Shown piece after piece: positions 31,890 to 41,043 of a stretch of 64,000 nucleotides of DNA. The translations under genes and the position numbers were made by a program. Source of the DNA: JAGVXH01 sp041649755. Lineage in GTDB: Archaea > Nanobdellota > Nanobdellia > Pacearchaeales > GW2011-AR1. The notes beneath the pieces were generated by a model, which did not search any database, was not told the origin of the DNA, and saw nothing but the letters and a program-made list of their open reading frames with translations. The stretch is taken from the NCBI GenBank assembly GCA_041649755.1, contig JBAZMK010000001.1, positions 139,765 to 203,764 of the forward strand, read 5' to 3'. Each line of letters begins with the position of its first letter. Positions within the stretch are counted from its first letter, which is position 1.

Positions 31890-32309
31890 CTAAGCCTGGT
31901 AGATGGTTGTCTTATTATCCTGTGCTAATATCTCTATATTCTTTATTCCAAAAGAGGAGCTTAGGTTTCCTTCAATAGGAACTTTGCTTGTAAAAGCTAC
32001 CTTTTCTATTCCTGAAGAGGTCTGAAGAGTAATCAAAATATTTTTTTCATAGAGTTCTATCTCTTTCACACCTTCTGGGAGGTACACTGAAATTGTTGCC
32101 TTTGAAGGACTGCCATAATAATAAACCGATTCAGCAGTGGAAATTATTTTTCCTGCAAAATTACTCACCTGATTTGAACGAACATGGTCTTTTATTCCTC
32201 CGCTATAAAAGAATGCCAACCCTAATGTTCCAATTATGACAAAAGTAATAAATCCTACCAAGATGATATACTCTATACTAACCTGACCTCTTTTTGTTAT
32301 TCCATTCAT
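31890..32309 (-). CDS. Class III signal peptide protein (minor pilin)
   Basis: A 139-aa protein, M-N-G-I-T-K-R-G-Q-V-S-I-E-Y-I-I-L, another class III signal with the conserved Glu at +5 after the cleavage Gly. First gene of the minus-strand pilin operon; a 74-bp divergent promoter gap separates it from the pilus ATPase operon on the other strand. Confidence 0.8.
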   Translation of the reverse strand: MNGITKRGQVSIEYIILVGFITFVIIGTLGLAFFYSGGIKDHVRSNQVSNFAGKIISTAESVYYYGSPSKATISVYLPEGVKEIELYEKNILITLQTSSGIEKVAFTSKVPIEGNLSSSFGIKNIEILAQDNKTTIYQA

Positions 32310-32383
32310 AGGAATTGAAAAGAGGATATGTTAATAAACATTGCCTTGCAATACATTTATAAAATTAAACAAAATATATTATT

Positions 32384-32887
32384 ATGGTAAAAGGTGGCAG
32401 GGGTTTGTTCTCTAAAGCAGTGATTATTTCTATTGGTGTGGTTTTACTTAACTTTGGATTCTTATTTTTCAGGAGCTTCAATTCTATATCTACTCAGAGA
32501 AGCATAACTGCAAATATAATTAAATCTGCCTTAGTTGATTCTTTTAATCTTTCCGTTTCATCAAAGATATTTTTGATAATACAATTCGGATTGATAGCCG
32601 GGGTACTATTCTATACATTTATTTATGAAAGAAAAATGAAAAAAATGGAAAAGGAGTTAATAAGCTCTCATATGGAAAAAGCAGGTCCTAACGAAACGGA
32701 TTTAGATGTTCTTTATGAGGTTTTAAAAAGTAAGGGTAAAATAGGTTTGTCGGCCATAGCAAATTCATTTAGGATAAATAAAGAAGTCGCAATGGAATGG
32801 TGCAAAATCCTTGAATTAGGAGACTTAGCAGTAATAGAATACCCTGGTTTTGGGGAACCTATGATAAAAATAAAGAAAATTGAATGA
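32384..32887 (+). CDS. Membrane protein with winged-helix domain
   Basis: A 167-aa protein with two hydrophobic helices (about residues 10-28 and 62-82) and a cytoplasmic C-terminal domain with winged-helix character: D-V-L-Y-E-V-L-K-S-K-G-K-I-G-L-S-A-I-A-N-S-F near 104-125. Such one-component membrane regulators are known beside archaeal pili. Just upstream of the ATPase gene (SD lies in its stop region), so they are co-transcribed. Confidence 0.65.
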   Translation: MVKGGRGLFSKAVIISIGVVLLNFGFLFFRSFNSISTQRSITANIIKSALVDSFNLSVSSKIFLIIQFGLIAGVLFYTFIYERKMKKMEKELISSHMEKAGPNETDLDVLYEVLKSKGKIGLSAIANSFRINKEVAMEWCKILELGDLAVIEYPGFGEPMIKIKKIE

Positions 32888-32895
32888 GGAGGTGA
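32888..32895 (+). promoter_or_regulatory. Strong Shine-Dalgarno for pilus ATPase
   Basis: GGAGGTGA, fully complementary to the 3' end of 16S rRNA, 2 nt before the ATG at 32898. It decides this start over the upstream TTG at 32880 and shows that internal operon genes here use SD initiation. Confidence 0.7.
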
Positions 32896-32897
32896 TT

Positions 32898-34433
32898 ATG
32901 AAGAGAAAAGATAGTGAGAAAAAAGAAGAGAAAAAACATTTATTAAATAAGGATTTAGATTCTTATGAAATTGAAGTTGACAAAGCTAAAGTCAAAGTTT
33001 CCATTTTAAAGAAGGGTTCAAATAACATCTATGAATTAAAAGTTCCTGAGATCTCGGTGGCTACGAGCCTCCTTTTGAATGAAGTTCGGAATGAACTCGT
33101 AACTACAACTTCAATAGGAATGAAAGAGATTACGGACCCAAATGCATTTCAGGACATTAAGAAGCGTTTTATGACTTCTGCCAGTTCTCTTATTAAGGAA
33201 AAAGTTCCGACCATTAGAGAATCAATGAGGGAATTTCTCGTTGGAAAATTAATGCAGGATATGCTTGGGTTGGGAAAAATTGAGTTTTTGGTTAACGACC
33301 CTAATCTTGAAGAAATTGTTATTCCTACTTCAAAAGAACCCATAAGAGTTTATCATAGAAAACACGGGTGGCTTCTCACTAATGTTACAATCCCCCGGGA
33401 AGAGGAGATTTCCAATTATTCCAATATTATCGCAAGAAGAGTTGGAAGACAGATAACTGTTCTAAGTCCTCTTCTTGATGCTCATCTTATATCTGGGGAC
33501 AGGGTAAATTCAATTCTTTATCCTATTAGCACTAAAGGGAATACCATAACTATCAGAAAGTTTGCACGAGACCCCTATACTATTATTGATTTAATTAACA
33601 ATAAAACTTGTGACCTTGATACTGCGGTTTTAATATGGCTTGCAATTGAATATGAAATGAATGTTCTAATTTCTGGTGGAACCGCCTCGGGAAAAACCTC
33701 TTTTTTAAACGCCTGTATGCCCTTTATCCCCCCGAATCACAGAATAATCAGTGTGGAAGACACCCGAGAACTAATGCTCCCAGATTTTTTATACTGGACT
33801 CCTTTAGTTAAGAGAACCGCCAATCCAGAAGGAAAAGGGGAGGTAAGTATGCTTGATTTACTCGTTAATTCTCTCAGAATGAGACCTGACAGAATTATCC
33901 TAGGAGAAATGAGAAGAAAAGAAGAAGCAATGGTATTATTTGAAGCCATGCATACAGGCCATAGTGTTTATGCAACCGTTCACGCAGATTCTTCAGCAGA
34001 GACTATATCCCGTTTAACTAATCCCCCATTAGATGTCCCTTACAACTTGCTTAAGGCAGTAAACTTAAATGTTGTTATGTTTAGAGATCGAAGAAGAGGA
34101 ATGCGAAGGGTCTCACAAATTTCAGAATTTGAAGTCGGAGAAAACCAAGTCTCCGCAAGAATAATTTATAGATGGATTCCTGAAGAAGACAGAATTGTAA
34201 AACATAGTGAAACTTCAAGGTTCTTTGAAGATATATCAAGGGTCACGGGAATGTCTCAGAAAGAAATAAACGAAAATCTAAAATCTAAAAAAAAGATACT
34301 TGAATGGATGATAAAGAACAATATAAGAGACATCAGTAGTTTTGGAAAAATAACTAACCTTTATTATTCTGACAAGGAAAGGTTGATGAAGGGAATTTCT
34401 TCTAACTCTATTGAAGAACTAACAGAAAAATAA
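32898..34433 (+). CDS. Type II/IV secretion-type pilus assembly ATPase
   Basis: A 511-aa hexameric ATPase of the PilB/TadA/FlaI group that powers pilus assembly from the cytoplasm. N-terminal domain with C-terminal P-loop core: Walker A S-G-G-T-A-S-G-K-T near residue 258, Asp box E-D-T-R-E-L near 285, Walker B R-I-I-L-G-E-M-R near 330, His box G-H-S-V-Y-A-T-V-H-A near 352. Followed after 1 nt by two TadC-like membrane genes. Confidence 0.92.
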   Translation: MKRKDSEKKEEKKHLLNKDLDSYEIEVDKAKVKVSILKKGSNNIYELKVPEISVATSLLLNEVRNELVTTTSIGMKEITDPNAFQDIKKRFMTSASSLIKEKVPTIRESMREFLVGKLMQDMLGLGKIEFLVNDPNLEEIVIPTSKEPIRVYHRKHGWLLTNVTIPREEEISNYSNIIARRVGRQITVLSPLLDAHLISGDRVNSILYPISTKGNTITIRKFARDPYTIIDLINNKTCDLDTAVLIWLAIEYEMNVLISGGTASGKTSFLNACMPFIPPNHRIISVEDTRELMLPDFLYWTPLVKRTANPEGKGEVSMLDLLVNSLRMRPDRIILGEMRRKEEAMVLFEAMHTGHSVYATVHADSSAETISRLTNPPLDVPYNLLKAVNLNVVMFRDRRRGMRRVSQISEFEVGENQVSARIIYRWIPEEDRIVKHSETSRFFEDISRVTGMSQKEINENLKSKKKILEWMIKNNIRDISSFGKITNLYYSDKERLMKGISSNSIEELTEK

Positions 34434-34434
34434 A

Positions 34435-35316
34435 ATGAAATTTCATATACCCTTTACATTTTCAGAAATTGATAAACTAAAAAAGAAATCCAACTTTTTC
34501 TCTTCCAGAATTATGTATAAGAAGAAATCAAAACTGGGAGACTATTTAGAATCCTCTGAAGTCGGTTTAAGCAGAGAAGAATATTTAGGGATAGTGATCC
34601 GTAGTTTCCTTATTACTTTAGTAGTATGTTATTTTGTTTTTTCAACCCTTCTTTTACTATTTAGAGTCAGTTATTTCTATATTTTCGGTGCGGGAATTGC
34701 GGTTCTTTTTAGTGCTTTTATCTTTTTTAGCCAGATGATTTATCCCAAAATATTTATTTCAAGAAAACAGAGAAACATAGAGAGAAACTTAATCCCTGCA
34801 TTACAGGATATGCTTGTTCAATTAAACTCTGGAATCCCTTTATTTGATATAATGGTAAATATTTCTGCGGCAGATTATGGAGTTTTAAGTTCTGAATTTA
34901 GAAAGGCAGTTAAAAGGATAAACGCGGGAGAATCTGAATCTGAGGTTTTAAATGACTTAGGAAAGAAAAACCCTTCAATTTTCTTTAGAAGGACTCTTTG
35001 GCAAATGAGTAATGGTATGAATTCTGGGAGTGATATTTCAATTATAATAAAAGATAGTATAAATTCTTTAAACGAGGAACAACTTATCCAATTACAAACT
35101 TATGGGAATAAGCTCAACCCAATGATTGTACTTTATATGTTAATCTCAGTTATCGTCCCTTCGCTATCTGTAGCCTTTCTAACTATAATCTCTTCTTTAA
35201 TAAATCTCCCAAAAAATATGATTGTCCTTATGTTCATAAGTCTTTTAATTTTTGATGTCCTAATACAAATAATTTTCCTTGGGGTAATTAAATCAAAGAA
35301 ACCGAGTTTAATATGA
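34435..35316 (+). CDS. TadC-like pilus membrane platform protein, 1
   Basis: A 293-aa integral membrane protein with a cytoplasmic N-terminal part, helices near residues 62-100, and two C-terminal ones (about 230-285); the conserved T2SF segment L-V-Q-L-N-S-G-I-P-L-F-D-I-M near residue 125 matches the TadC/GspF family. Acts with the ATPase as the inner-membrane platform. Overlaps the next paralogue by 4 nt. Confidence 0.85.
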   Translation: MKFHIPFTFSEIDKLKKKSNFFSSRIMYKKKSKLGDYLESSEVGLSREEYLGIVIRSFLITLVVCYFVFSTLLLLFRVSYFYIFGAGIAVLFSAFIFFSQMIYPKIFISRKQRNIERNLIPALQDMLVQLNSGIPLFDIMVNISAADYGVLSSEFRKAVKRINAGESESEVLNDLGKKNPSIFFRRTLWQMSNGMNSGSDISIIIKDSINSLNEEQLIQLQTYGNKLNPMIVLYMLISVIVPSLSVAFLTIISSLINLPKNMIVLMFISLLIFDVLIQIIFLGVIKSKKPSLI

Positions 35317-36203
35317 AGTATGAAAAAAACAAGAGAATGAGAAAAAAAATCATCTTAATGACGTTAACATTTGCAATAGCGGTTAGTCTTATTTTGTTCT
35401 TTATCTATAAAAAGATTGCAGTTTCCACTATAGGATTTATTTTGACTTTAATTATAATTTATTTTTATTTTTATTTTAGTAAGTCTTTAGCAAAATCAAA
35501 CAAAATAAGAAAACTTGAAAGCATTTTTCCAGATTTTCTTCAATTAATGTCAAGCAACCTCAAAGCAGGTATGACTATAGATCGGGCTATGCTTCTCAGT
35601 TCCCGCCCCGAATTTGCACCTTTAGACGCAGAGATTCTTAGCACTGGGAAAGATATTGCTACAGGAAAAGATATAGAACAATCATTTCTTGATATGTCAA
35701 AGAGAATCGATTCTCAGAAAATTCACAAGGTAATCCTCCTGATAATCTCTGGAATCAGGGCAGGGGGGGATTTGGCAGTCTTACTTGAACAGACTTCAAC
35801 GAGTATGAGACAAAGAGAGCTATTAGAAAAGAAAGCCTCTTCCAACATCGCAATGTACTTTATTTTTATCTTAATTGCAGTCTCCTTTGCGGCCCCCGCT
35901 CTCTTTTCACTTTCAACAGTTTTAGTAGAGCTTATGTCAACAATATTTTCAGAGGTTCCTGCAACCCCTAGTAATCTGCCTTTTACATTATCTAAAATTA
36001 ATATTTCAATTAGTTTTGTAAATTATTTTTCGGTGGTATTCATAGTAATCATTGATATTCTTGCCTGTTTAATTCTTGGATTAATAAATAAAGGTGAGGA
36101 GAAACAAGGTTTAAGATATCTCCCTTTTATATTAATAATTAGTTTAGCGGTATTCTTCATTGCAAAAGGAATAATATCTAATTTTATGGGGGGTTTATTT
36201 TAG
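35313..36203 (+). CDS. TadC-like pilus membrane platform protein, 2
   Basis: A 296-aa paralogue of the previous gene, with the family segment L-M-S-S-N-L-K-A-G-M-T-I-D-R-A-M near residue 85 and helices at the N terminus (about 11-55) and C terminus (about 175-295). Two platform proteins in tandem are typical of archaeal pili (PilC-like pairs). Ends with a 9-nt overlap with the convergent KaiC-like gene. Confidence 0.85.
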   Translation: MKYEKNKRMRKKIILMTLTFAIAVSLILFFIYKKIAVSTIGFILTLIIIYFYFYFSKSLAKSNKIRKLESIFPDFLQLMSSNLKAGMTIDRAMLLSSRPEFAPLDAEILSTGKDIATGKDIEQSFLDMSKRIDSQKIHKVILLIISGIRAGGDLAVLLEQTSTSMRQRELLEKKASSNIAMYFIFILIAVSFAAPALFSLSTVLVELMSTIFSEVPATPSNLPFTLSKINISISFVNYFSVVFIVIIDILACLILGLINKGEEKQGLRYLPFILIISLAVFFIAKGIISNFMGGLF

Positions 36204-36920
36204 AATTACCCCATTATCAGAAATTTCATAAGGTTTTGTTTTCCTTGAGTGGGAAGTCCCCCTCATTTTGACTACTTCTAAATATCTTTTCCTTTCATCT
36301 CCTTTCTTAATTGAGTAAAGGAAGATTATAGAATCTGATTCAAAATCTAAAACCTTGAATGAGCTCTCCTGTTCTCCTTCATGTAATTCTCTTTCATATA
36401 ACAGTATGGTTGTACAATCCCATCTTCTTAAGATATTGAAGAGAGAAAGTGCGGATTCTCTTTTTTTAAGTTCATCATCAAATAAGAGTTCAAAAGAATT
36501 CATACTATCTATGACTATCCTTTTAATTTTTTTTCTTAAAACAAGACTTTCAATTATCCCCCCACCTTCTTCAAGCATTGTCTTAACTTTTTCAGGAGTG
36601 TATTCCAAGAAGAAAAAGTCTTCTTTTTTCTCAAGCTCATCTAAGTCCCATCCTAGCCCAGACATATTTCTGTAAAAGCTTTCTTTTTCTTCTTCAAAAC
36701 TTATATAGAGGCAGGGTTCTTTTTTCTTAATACCTTGTATTAAAAATTGTGTTCCAAAAATACTTTTACCAGAACCCGCACCACCAACGATAAGATTTAT
36801 AGAATTCTGACTAAACCCTCCTTTAATCATTTTATCTAAAGAAGGAATCCCGCTTGAAACCCTTTTTTCTTTTGAAGACTTAATTTTTTTTATATTTCTA
36901 ACTTCTCTTTTTGGTTTCAT
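36195..36920 (-). CDS. KaiC/FlaH-like RecA-superfamily ATPase
   Basis: A 241-aa protein: S-S-G-I-P-S-L-D-K-M-I-K-G-G at residues 21-34, Walker A V-G-G-A-G-S-G-K-S near 45-53, and Walker B R-I-V-I-D-S-M-N-S near 133. The KaiC fold with a single ATPase domain resembles FlaH of archaella, which works with FlaI. Its place next to the pilus motor suggests it regulates this motor; alternatively it is a free KaiC-like signalling ATPase. Confidence 0.8.
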   Translation of the reverse strand: MKPKREVRNIKKIKSSKEKRVSSGIPSLDKMIKGGFSQNSINLIVGGAGSGKSIFGTQFLIQGIKKKEPCLYISFEEEKESFYRNMSGLGWDLDELEKKEDFFFLEYTPEKVKTMLEEGGGIIESLVLRKKIKRIVIDSMNSFELLFDDELKKRESALSLFNILRRWDCTTILLYERELHEGEQESSFKVLDFESDSIIFLYSIKKGDERKRYLEVVKMRGTSHSRKTKPYEISDNGVILK

Positions 36921-36980
36921 AGAATCTTTAAATTATTAAAGCTTAAAAACTTAATGGAAATAAAAAATAAAAATATGGAT

Positions 36981-37442
36981 TTATGCTACAACTTTTTGAG
37001 AAATTGTTCCTGTTGATGTTAAGTCTACAGCAATTCCTTCCTTTTGATAGATGATAGTTATGTCTCCTTTTATACTATCTCCTTCACTTAGAGTATTATT
37101 AGAGTCACAATTTATAGTTACGGTTATCGTTTCGTCAACACCAATAGCATCTGGAGAACCTGTGTATGTTCCGCAATTTGAAATTGACACACTATGAATT
37201 TCATAATCTTCTCCGCCGTTATTCTTCAAAGCCAACTGAACTCCCCCATAACTCCCATGACTTGCCATAGCATTTGCTGCAGGAATATAGAAAGGTGTGC
37301 TAACAACAGCATTACCTGTTATATATTTTCCGGGACTAAAAACCCCAAAATATGCAAGAACACCAATAGCAATAACTGCTGCAAGAATAGCCCAGCCGTA
37401 AGTCATAAGAAACTCCATTGCCGCTTGTCCTTTTCTGTTCAT
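36981..37442 (-). CDS. Major pilin (class III signal peptide)
   Basis: A 153-aa protein starting M-N-R-K-G-Q-A-A-M-E-F-L-M-T-Y-G-W-A-I-L. The signal (R-K-G then Q-A-A-M-E-F) is of the DUF361/archaeal class III type. The mature domain is beta-rich with two Cys (S-N-C-G-T-Y and T-I-N-C-D-S) suggesting a disulfide. GGAGG 4 nt before the ATG at 37442 supports this start. Monocistronic with its own promoter, as expected for a major subunit. Confidence 0.85.
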   Translation of the reverse strand: MNRKGQAAMEFLMTYGWAILAAVIAIGVLAYFGVFSPGKYITGNAVVSTPFYIPAANAMASHGSYGGVQLALKNNGGEDYEIHSVSISNCGTYTGSPDAIGVDETITVTINCDSNNTLSEGDSIKGDITIIYQKEGIAVDLTSTGTISQKVVA

Positions 37443-37519
37443 TTTACCTCCTTTTGATAATTTAAGCAAACACTTATTACAATGGCTACGACTTTATAAA
37501 TATTTGTATTTTTTATCCT

Positions 37520-38665
37520 CTATTTATTCTGTTTTATCACAAGATTTTTGTAAATTTTAAAAGTTTTTTCTGCGATTATGCTCCACCCATTAACCTTTTT
37601 TACATACTTCTCTGCATTTTTAGAAAACTTTTCTCTCAAATTTTTATCTTTTAAAAGTTTTATAACAGATTTATAAAATTCCTTTCTGTTTTTAACGGCA
37701 ATTCCTGCCTGACTATTCCTAATCTCCGCACCCATACCTTCGATATCCGTTGCTATTATAGGCACGCCCACAGAAAGACCATGGGCTAGAACTCCTGACT
37801 GGCTCTCACTTTTGTAAGGAAGAACAAGGATATCAAAACTACTCAACTTCCTATAAAATGCCATTTCACTATAATCCCTAACGGATATTTCTATGTTCTT
37901 ACTTACCGGGCTTTGCATTATAGATTTAAAGACTTTTTCCAGATAGAGTTTAGTTTCTTCTACCGACTCAGGTTTTAATTCAAGAGAAAGTTTTGCGTTG
38001 GGAACTTCTTTTATGACTTTTGGCCACTGGCCTATCAATGTACGATAACCTTTTCTATCACTTGCAAGACCTGCTGAGCCCACAACTAAATCAGTTAACT
38101 CGTAGCCGTAACCTTTTTTTGCCTCAATTTTATTTATCTTTATATCTTCTCTTGAACCGTGAGGCAAGACGAAAACGTTTTTCGGCTTCCAACCAATATT
38201 CTCGGGAAGAGCTTTCTTTTGATAATCCTCGTGAAGAATTCCTGCTGAGAGTACCTTAAGACTATTACTCACAAACCTTGCGAAATGTTCATTTAGCTTT
38301 TTATAGACGCTATGATAGGTCATCACTACCGGGATTCCAATTCTCCGTATCATCTTGATTAACTCTATAACTCTTGCGTTGTGGTCAGAATAAGTTTCGT
38401 AAAGCCCGTACTCATGCTGTATATGGACAATGTCGGGTCTTTCTTTTTCAATTACTCTAAATACATCATACTGCCAACCCCCATTTTTAACGTTTATTAC
38501 AGGGTAATCAGCTTGTTTAGCGTCGGTATGAGCAAGAATTTTTATTGAGAAATCCATTCCTGATTTTGCCGCATAATTTTTCAGTGCAGAGATATAATGT
38601 TGCGAATAATAAGCTATGCCACAAGAACGCGGAAGATAACTAGAAATCCATATCACCCGTACCAT
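37520..38665 (-). CDS. GT4-family glycosyltransferase
   Basis: A 381-aa GT-B glycosyltransferase. N-terminal Rossmann part has S-S-Y-L-P-R-S-C-G-I-A-Y-Y near residue 8-20 and H-I-Q-H-E-Y-G near 81; C-terminal donor-binding part has S-D-R-K-G near 201 and L-P-Y-K-S-E-S-Q-S-G near 280-290 with the E-x7-E style motif replaced by S-E-S-Q-S-G-V-L-A-H. Probably transfers a hexose in surface glycan assembly. 22 nt downstream of the GT/toroid fusion gene. Confidence 0.88.
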   Translation of the reverse strand: MVRVIWISSYLPRSCGIAYYSQHYISALKNYAAKSGMDFSIKILAHTDAKQADYPVINVKNGGWQYDVFRVIEKERPDIVHIQHEYGLYETYSDHNARVIELIKMIRRIGIPVVMTYHSVYKKLNEHFARFVSNSLKVLSAGILHEDYQKKALPENIGWKPKNVFVLPHGSREDIKINKIEAKKGYGYELTDLVVGSAGLASDRKGYRTLIGQWPKVIKEVPNAKLSLELKPESVEETKLYLEKVFKSIMQSPVSKNIEISVRDYSEMAFYRKLSSFDILVLPYKSESQSGVLAHGLSVGVPIIATDIEGMGAEIRNSQAGIAVKNRKEFYKSVIKLLKDKNLREKFSKNAEKYVKKVNGWSIIAEKTFKIYKNLVIKQNK

Positions 38666-38687
38666 ACATTTATTTGAATAATTTATT

Positions 38688-40937
38688 TTATATATCTTTT
38701 GGTGGTTCTCTTCTTCTTTTTTCCTCTTCCATAAATAGCCTGGCTAAAAGATAAGAGACTGTTGACTCTGTCCCCTGATTTAAATTAACGGAGGTTTCTG
38801 AAAGACCGTCATAACAACCCCCCGTATTTTCATCATACATTACCTGTCTTAAATGATTCTTTCCCAAGAACCAATTAAAACTCAATACGGCTCTTTTATA
38901 GTAATGCTCCTCTTTTGTGACCAGATAAGCTACAAGATAAGTTTGGGTAAGATATGAGGCATCAATTGGTTGTTGGTCAAAATACGCCCTTTCTCCATTT
39001 CTATTAAACCATCCGTTTTGTCCTATAAGAAAAAGACCTCCATTTTTAAAGAGAATTTCTGTTAAAAAATTTAAAGTTTTCGTCGCAACAATCAGATATT
39101 TTTCATCACGAGTCACTTTATATGCTAAAAATAAAGATTCGGGAATTTTTGAGTTTGCATAAGTTAAATAATTTTCTATCCACTGCCAATCTTTTGAAGA
39201 ATTATGGTGATAGAATTCTAATAAGATGTCTGAAAGTTTTTTTATTTGATTCAGATATTTTTGATGGGGATATTTTTCATAATAATAACATAAACCAATT
39301 ATAGAAAACGCTAATGCCCGAGGAGATTTAAGTATTTTAATTATATCAAATGATTTGTTAAAAATCTTTCTTGACCTTTGAACCATCTCAGGAATGTCGG
39401 ACTGATTAACTACAAATCCCAAAGCCCATAATGCTCTTCCAAAAGCATCTTCACTTGTCTTAATCTTTTTATTTTGAAGGAAATCGTTAAATTTACCATT
39501 TTCCATCTGCATTCTTTCAATAAAATTAAGATAAATTTCAGACAATTTTAGCGACAGCGGATCTTCAAAAAGTTTGTGATGCAACGAGGCGGCTATCAAT
39601 GCCCTTGCATTATCATCCAAAGTATAACCGGATTCATAATCTGGATTTGAAAACTTGGAAAACTGAAGGATTCCAAAATCAGTTGTAGACCTGTGAAGAT
39701 GGCTTAGTTTTACTGAAGGGTACTTTTCAGTCACATCTTCTCTTAGTTTTATGATACTATTAAATATATCAAGATATTTAGCTGAAACATTCAGCCAGGT
39801 CATCTGCCTCGTGAAAGAATACGCACTTTTTTCTATCTCTGAACGAAGCTCATTATTAGAGAGTATCTTGTCTATTTCTTCAGCGTAAGATTTTGAGTCT
39901 TTAAGTTTAACTAAAATTCCTCTTCCGTTCTCAAGAATTTCTTCGGCATAAATGCTTGGTGTTGAGATTACACATCTCCCACAACCCATTGCATAAGACA
40001 AGGTTCCGCTAACAATCTGATTCCTTTCAAGGTTTGTACATAAATAGATATCAGAAGCCAAAAGATAGTCTATTATCTCTTTTATGCCTAAATATTTATT
40101 ATAAAATTTTACATTCTTGGTTAGACCAAGCTCCTTGACCCGTTTCATTAATTCCTGTCTGTAAGACTCCCCTTCCCTACCCCTCACTACTGGGTGGGTC
40201 TCTCCTATGATGATATATAAAAGATTTGGATATTTTTTTACAAGTTCTGGCATCGCCTCAATCATATATTCTATTCCTTTTCCTCGGCTTAATAGACCAA
40301 ACGTTGAAATAACTATGTTCTTTTGAAGATTTAGTTTTTCCTTAAAAAACTCCTGGCTGCTGTACCTAACATTCGGTATTCCGTGATAAACGACGTGAAT
40401 TTTTTCTTTTTCTATTCCGTAATCATTATGTAGAATTTCTATTGCGCTTTTAGCCATAACAATAATCGCCGAAACTTTTGATGCAATCTGCCTGACGATT
40501 TTTTTCCTTTGAGGGTCTGGGTTTGGCAAGACACTATGAAAAGTAATTGCGACGGGTTTGTTTAACTTTTCTAAGAAAGGAATCAGATAGCTCCCGTAGT
40601 TTCCGCCAAATATTCCAAACTCGTGCTGAATGCAGACCATTTTTATTTCTTCAGTTTCGTTAATCTTTCTTGCCGTATTAATAAAATCTTCTATGTCCTC
40701 TTTGTTAACTTGAAAAATAACTTTTTTTCTGTTGTAATTATAGATTCCTTCTTCGTCGTTTATTGCTGCGACCTCTGAACGAAGCTTAGGGTTAAATCTT
40801 TTGTTCATAGAGGTGATAAGATCTTCTGTAAACGTCGCTATCCCACATTCTCGAGGAGGAAAGTTGCCAAAAAAACAGACTTTTGATTTAATTTCTTCAC
40901 CTTTGTTTCTCATCTTATCATGATTATTTAGACGCAC
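38688..40937 (-). CDS. GT4 glycosyltransferase fused to alpha/alpha-toroid domain
   Basis: A 749-aa two-domain enzyme. Residues about 15-390 form a GT4 glycosyltransferase related to the neighbour (P-P-R-E-C-G-I-A-T-F, H-E-F-G, L-S-R-G-K-G-I-E-Y, E-R-N-Q-I-V-S-G-T-L-S-Y-A). Residues about 410-735 look like an (alpha/alpha)6 barrel of glycoside hydrolase style (Y-T-L-D-D-N-A-R-A-L near 445, G-W-F-N-R-N-G near 655, N-Q-G-T-E-S-T-V-S-Y near 720). Possibly makes and trims the same glycan. Start could also be the Met nine residues later. Confidence 0.8.
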   Translation of the reverse strand: MRLNNHDKMRNKGEEIKSKVCFFGNFPPRECGIATFTEDLITSMNKRFNPKLRSEVAAINDEEGIYNYNRKKVIFQVNKEDIEDFINTARKINETEEIKMVCIQHEFGIFGGNYGSYLIPFLEKLNKPVAITFHSVLPNPDPQRKKIVRQIASKVSAIIVMAKSAIEILHNDYGIEKEKIHVVYHGIPNVRYSSQEFFKEKLNLQKNIVISTFGLLSRGKGIEYMIEAMPELVKKYPNLLYIIIGETHPVVRGREGESYRQELMKRVKELGLTKNVKFYNKYLGIKEIIDYLLASDIYLCTNLERNQIVSGTLSYAMGCGRCVISTPSIYAEEILENGRGILVKLKDSKSYAEEIDKILSNNELRSEIEKSAYSFTRQMTWLNVSAKYLDIFNSIIKLREDVTEKYPSVKLSHLHRSTTDFGILQFSKFSNPDYESGYTLDDNARALIAASLHHKLFEDPLSLKLSEIYLNFIERMQMENGKFNDFLQNKKIKTSEDAFGRALWALGFVVNQSDIPEMVQRSRKIFNKSFDIIKILKSPRALAFSIIGLCYYYEKYPHQKYLNQIKKLSDILLEFYHHNSSKDWQWIENYLTYANSKIPESLFLAYKVTRDEKYLIVATKTLNFLTEILFKNGGLFLIGQNGWFNRNGERAYFDQQPIDASYLTQTYLVAYLVTKEEHYYKRAVLSFNWFLGKNHLRQVMYDENTGGCYDGLSETSVNLNQGTESTVSYLLARLFMEEEKRRREPPKDI

Positions 40938-41043
40938 AGATATTTATAAGCTTGTTGCTTTTTGAATGGAGGGTTGTTATTCTATTTAACTGACAAGGCT
41001 TTTCAATCATAAGATTTATAAATTGATTTTTTCTGTTAAAAAT

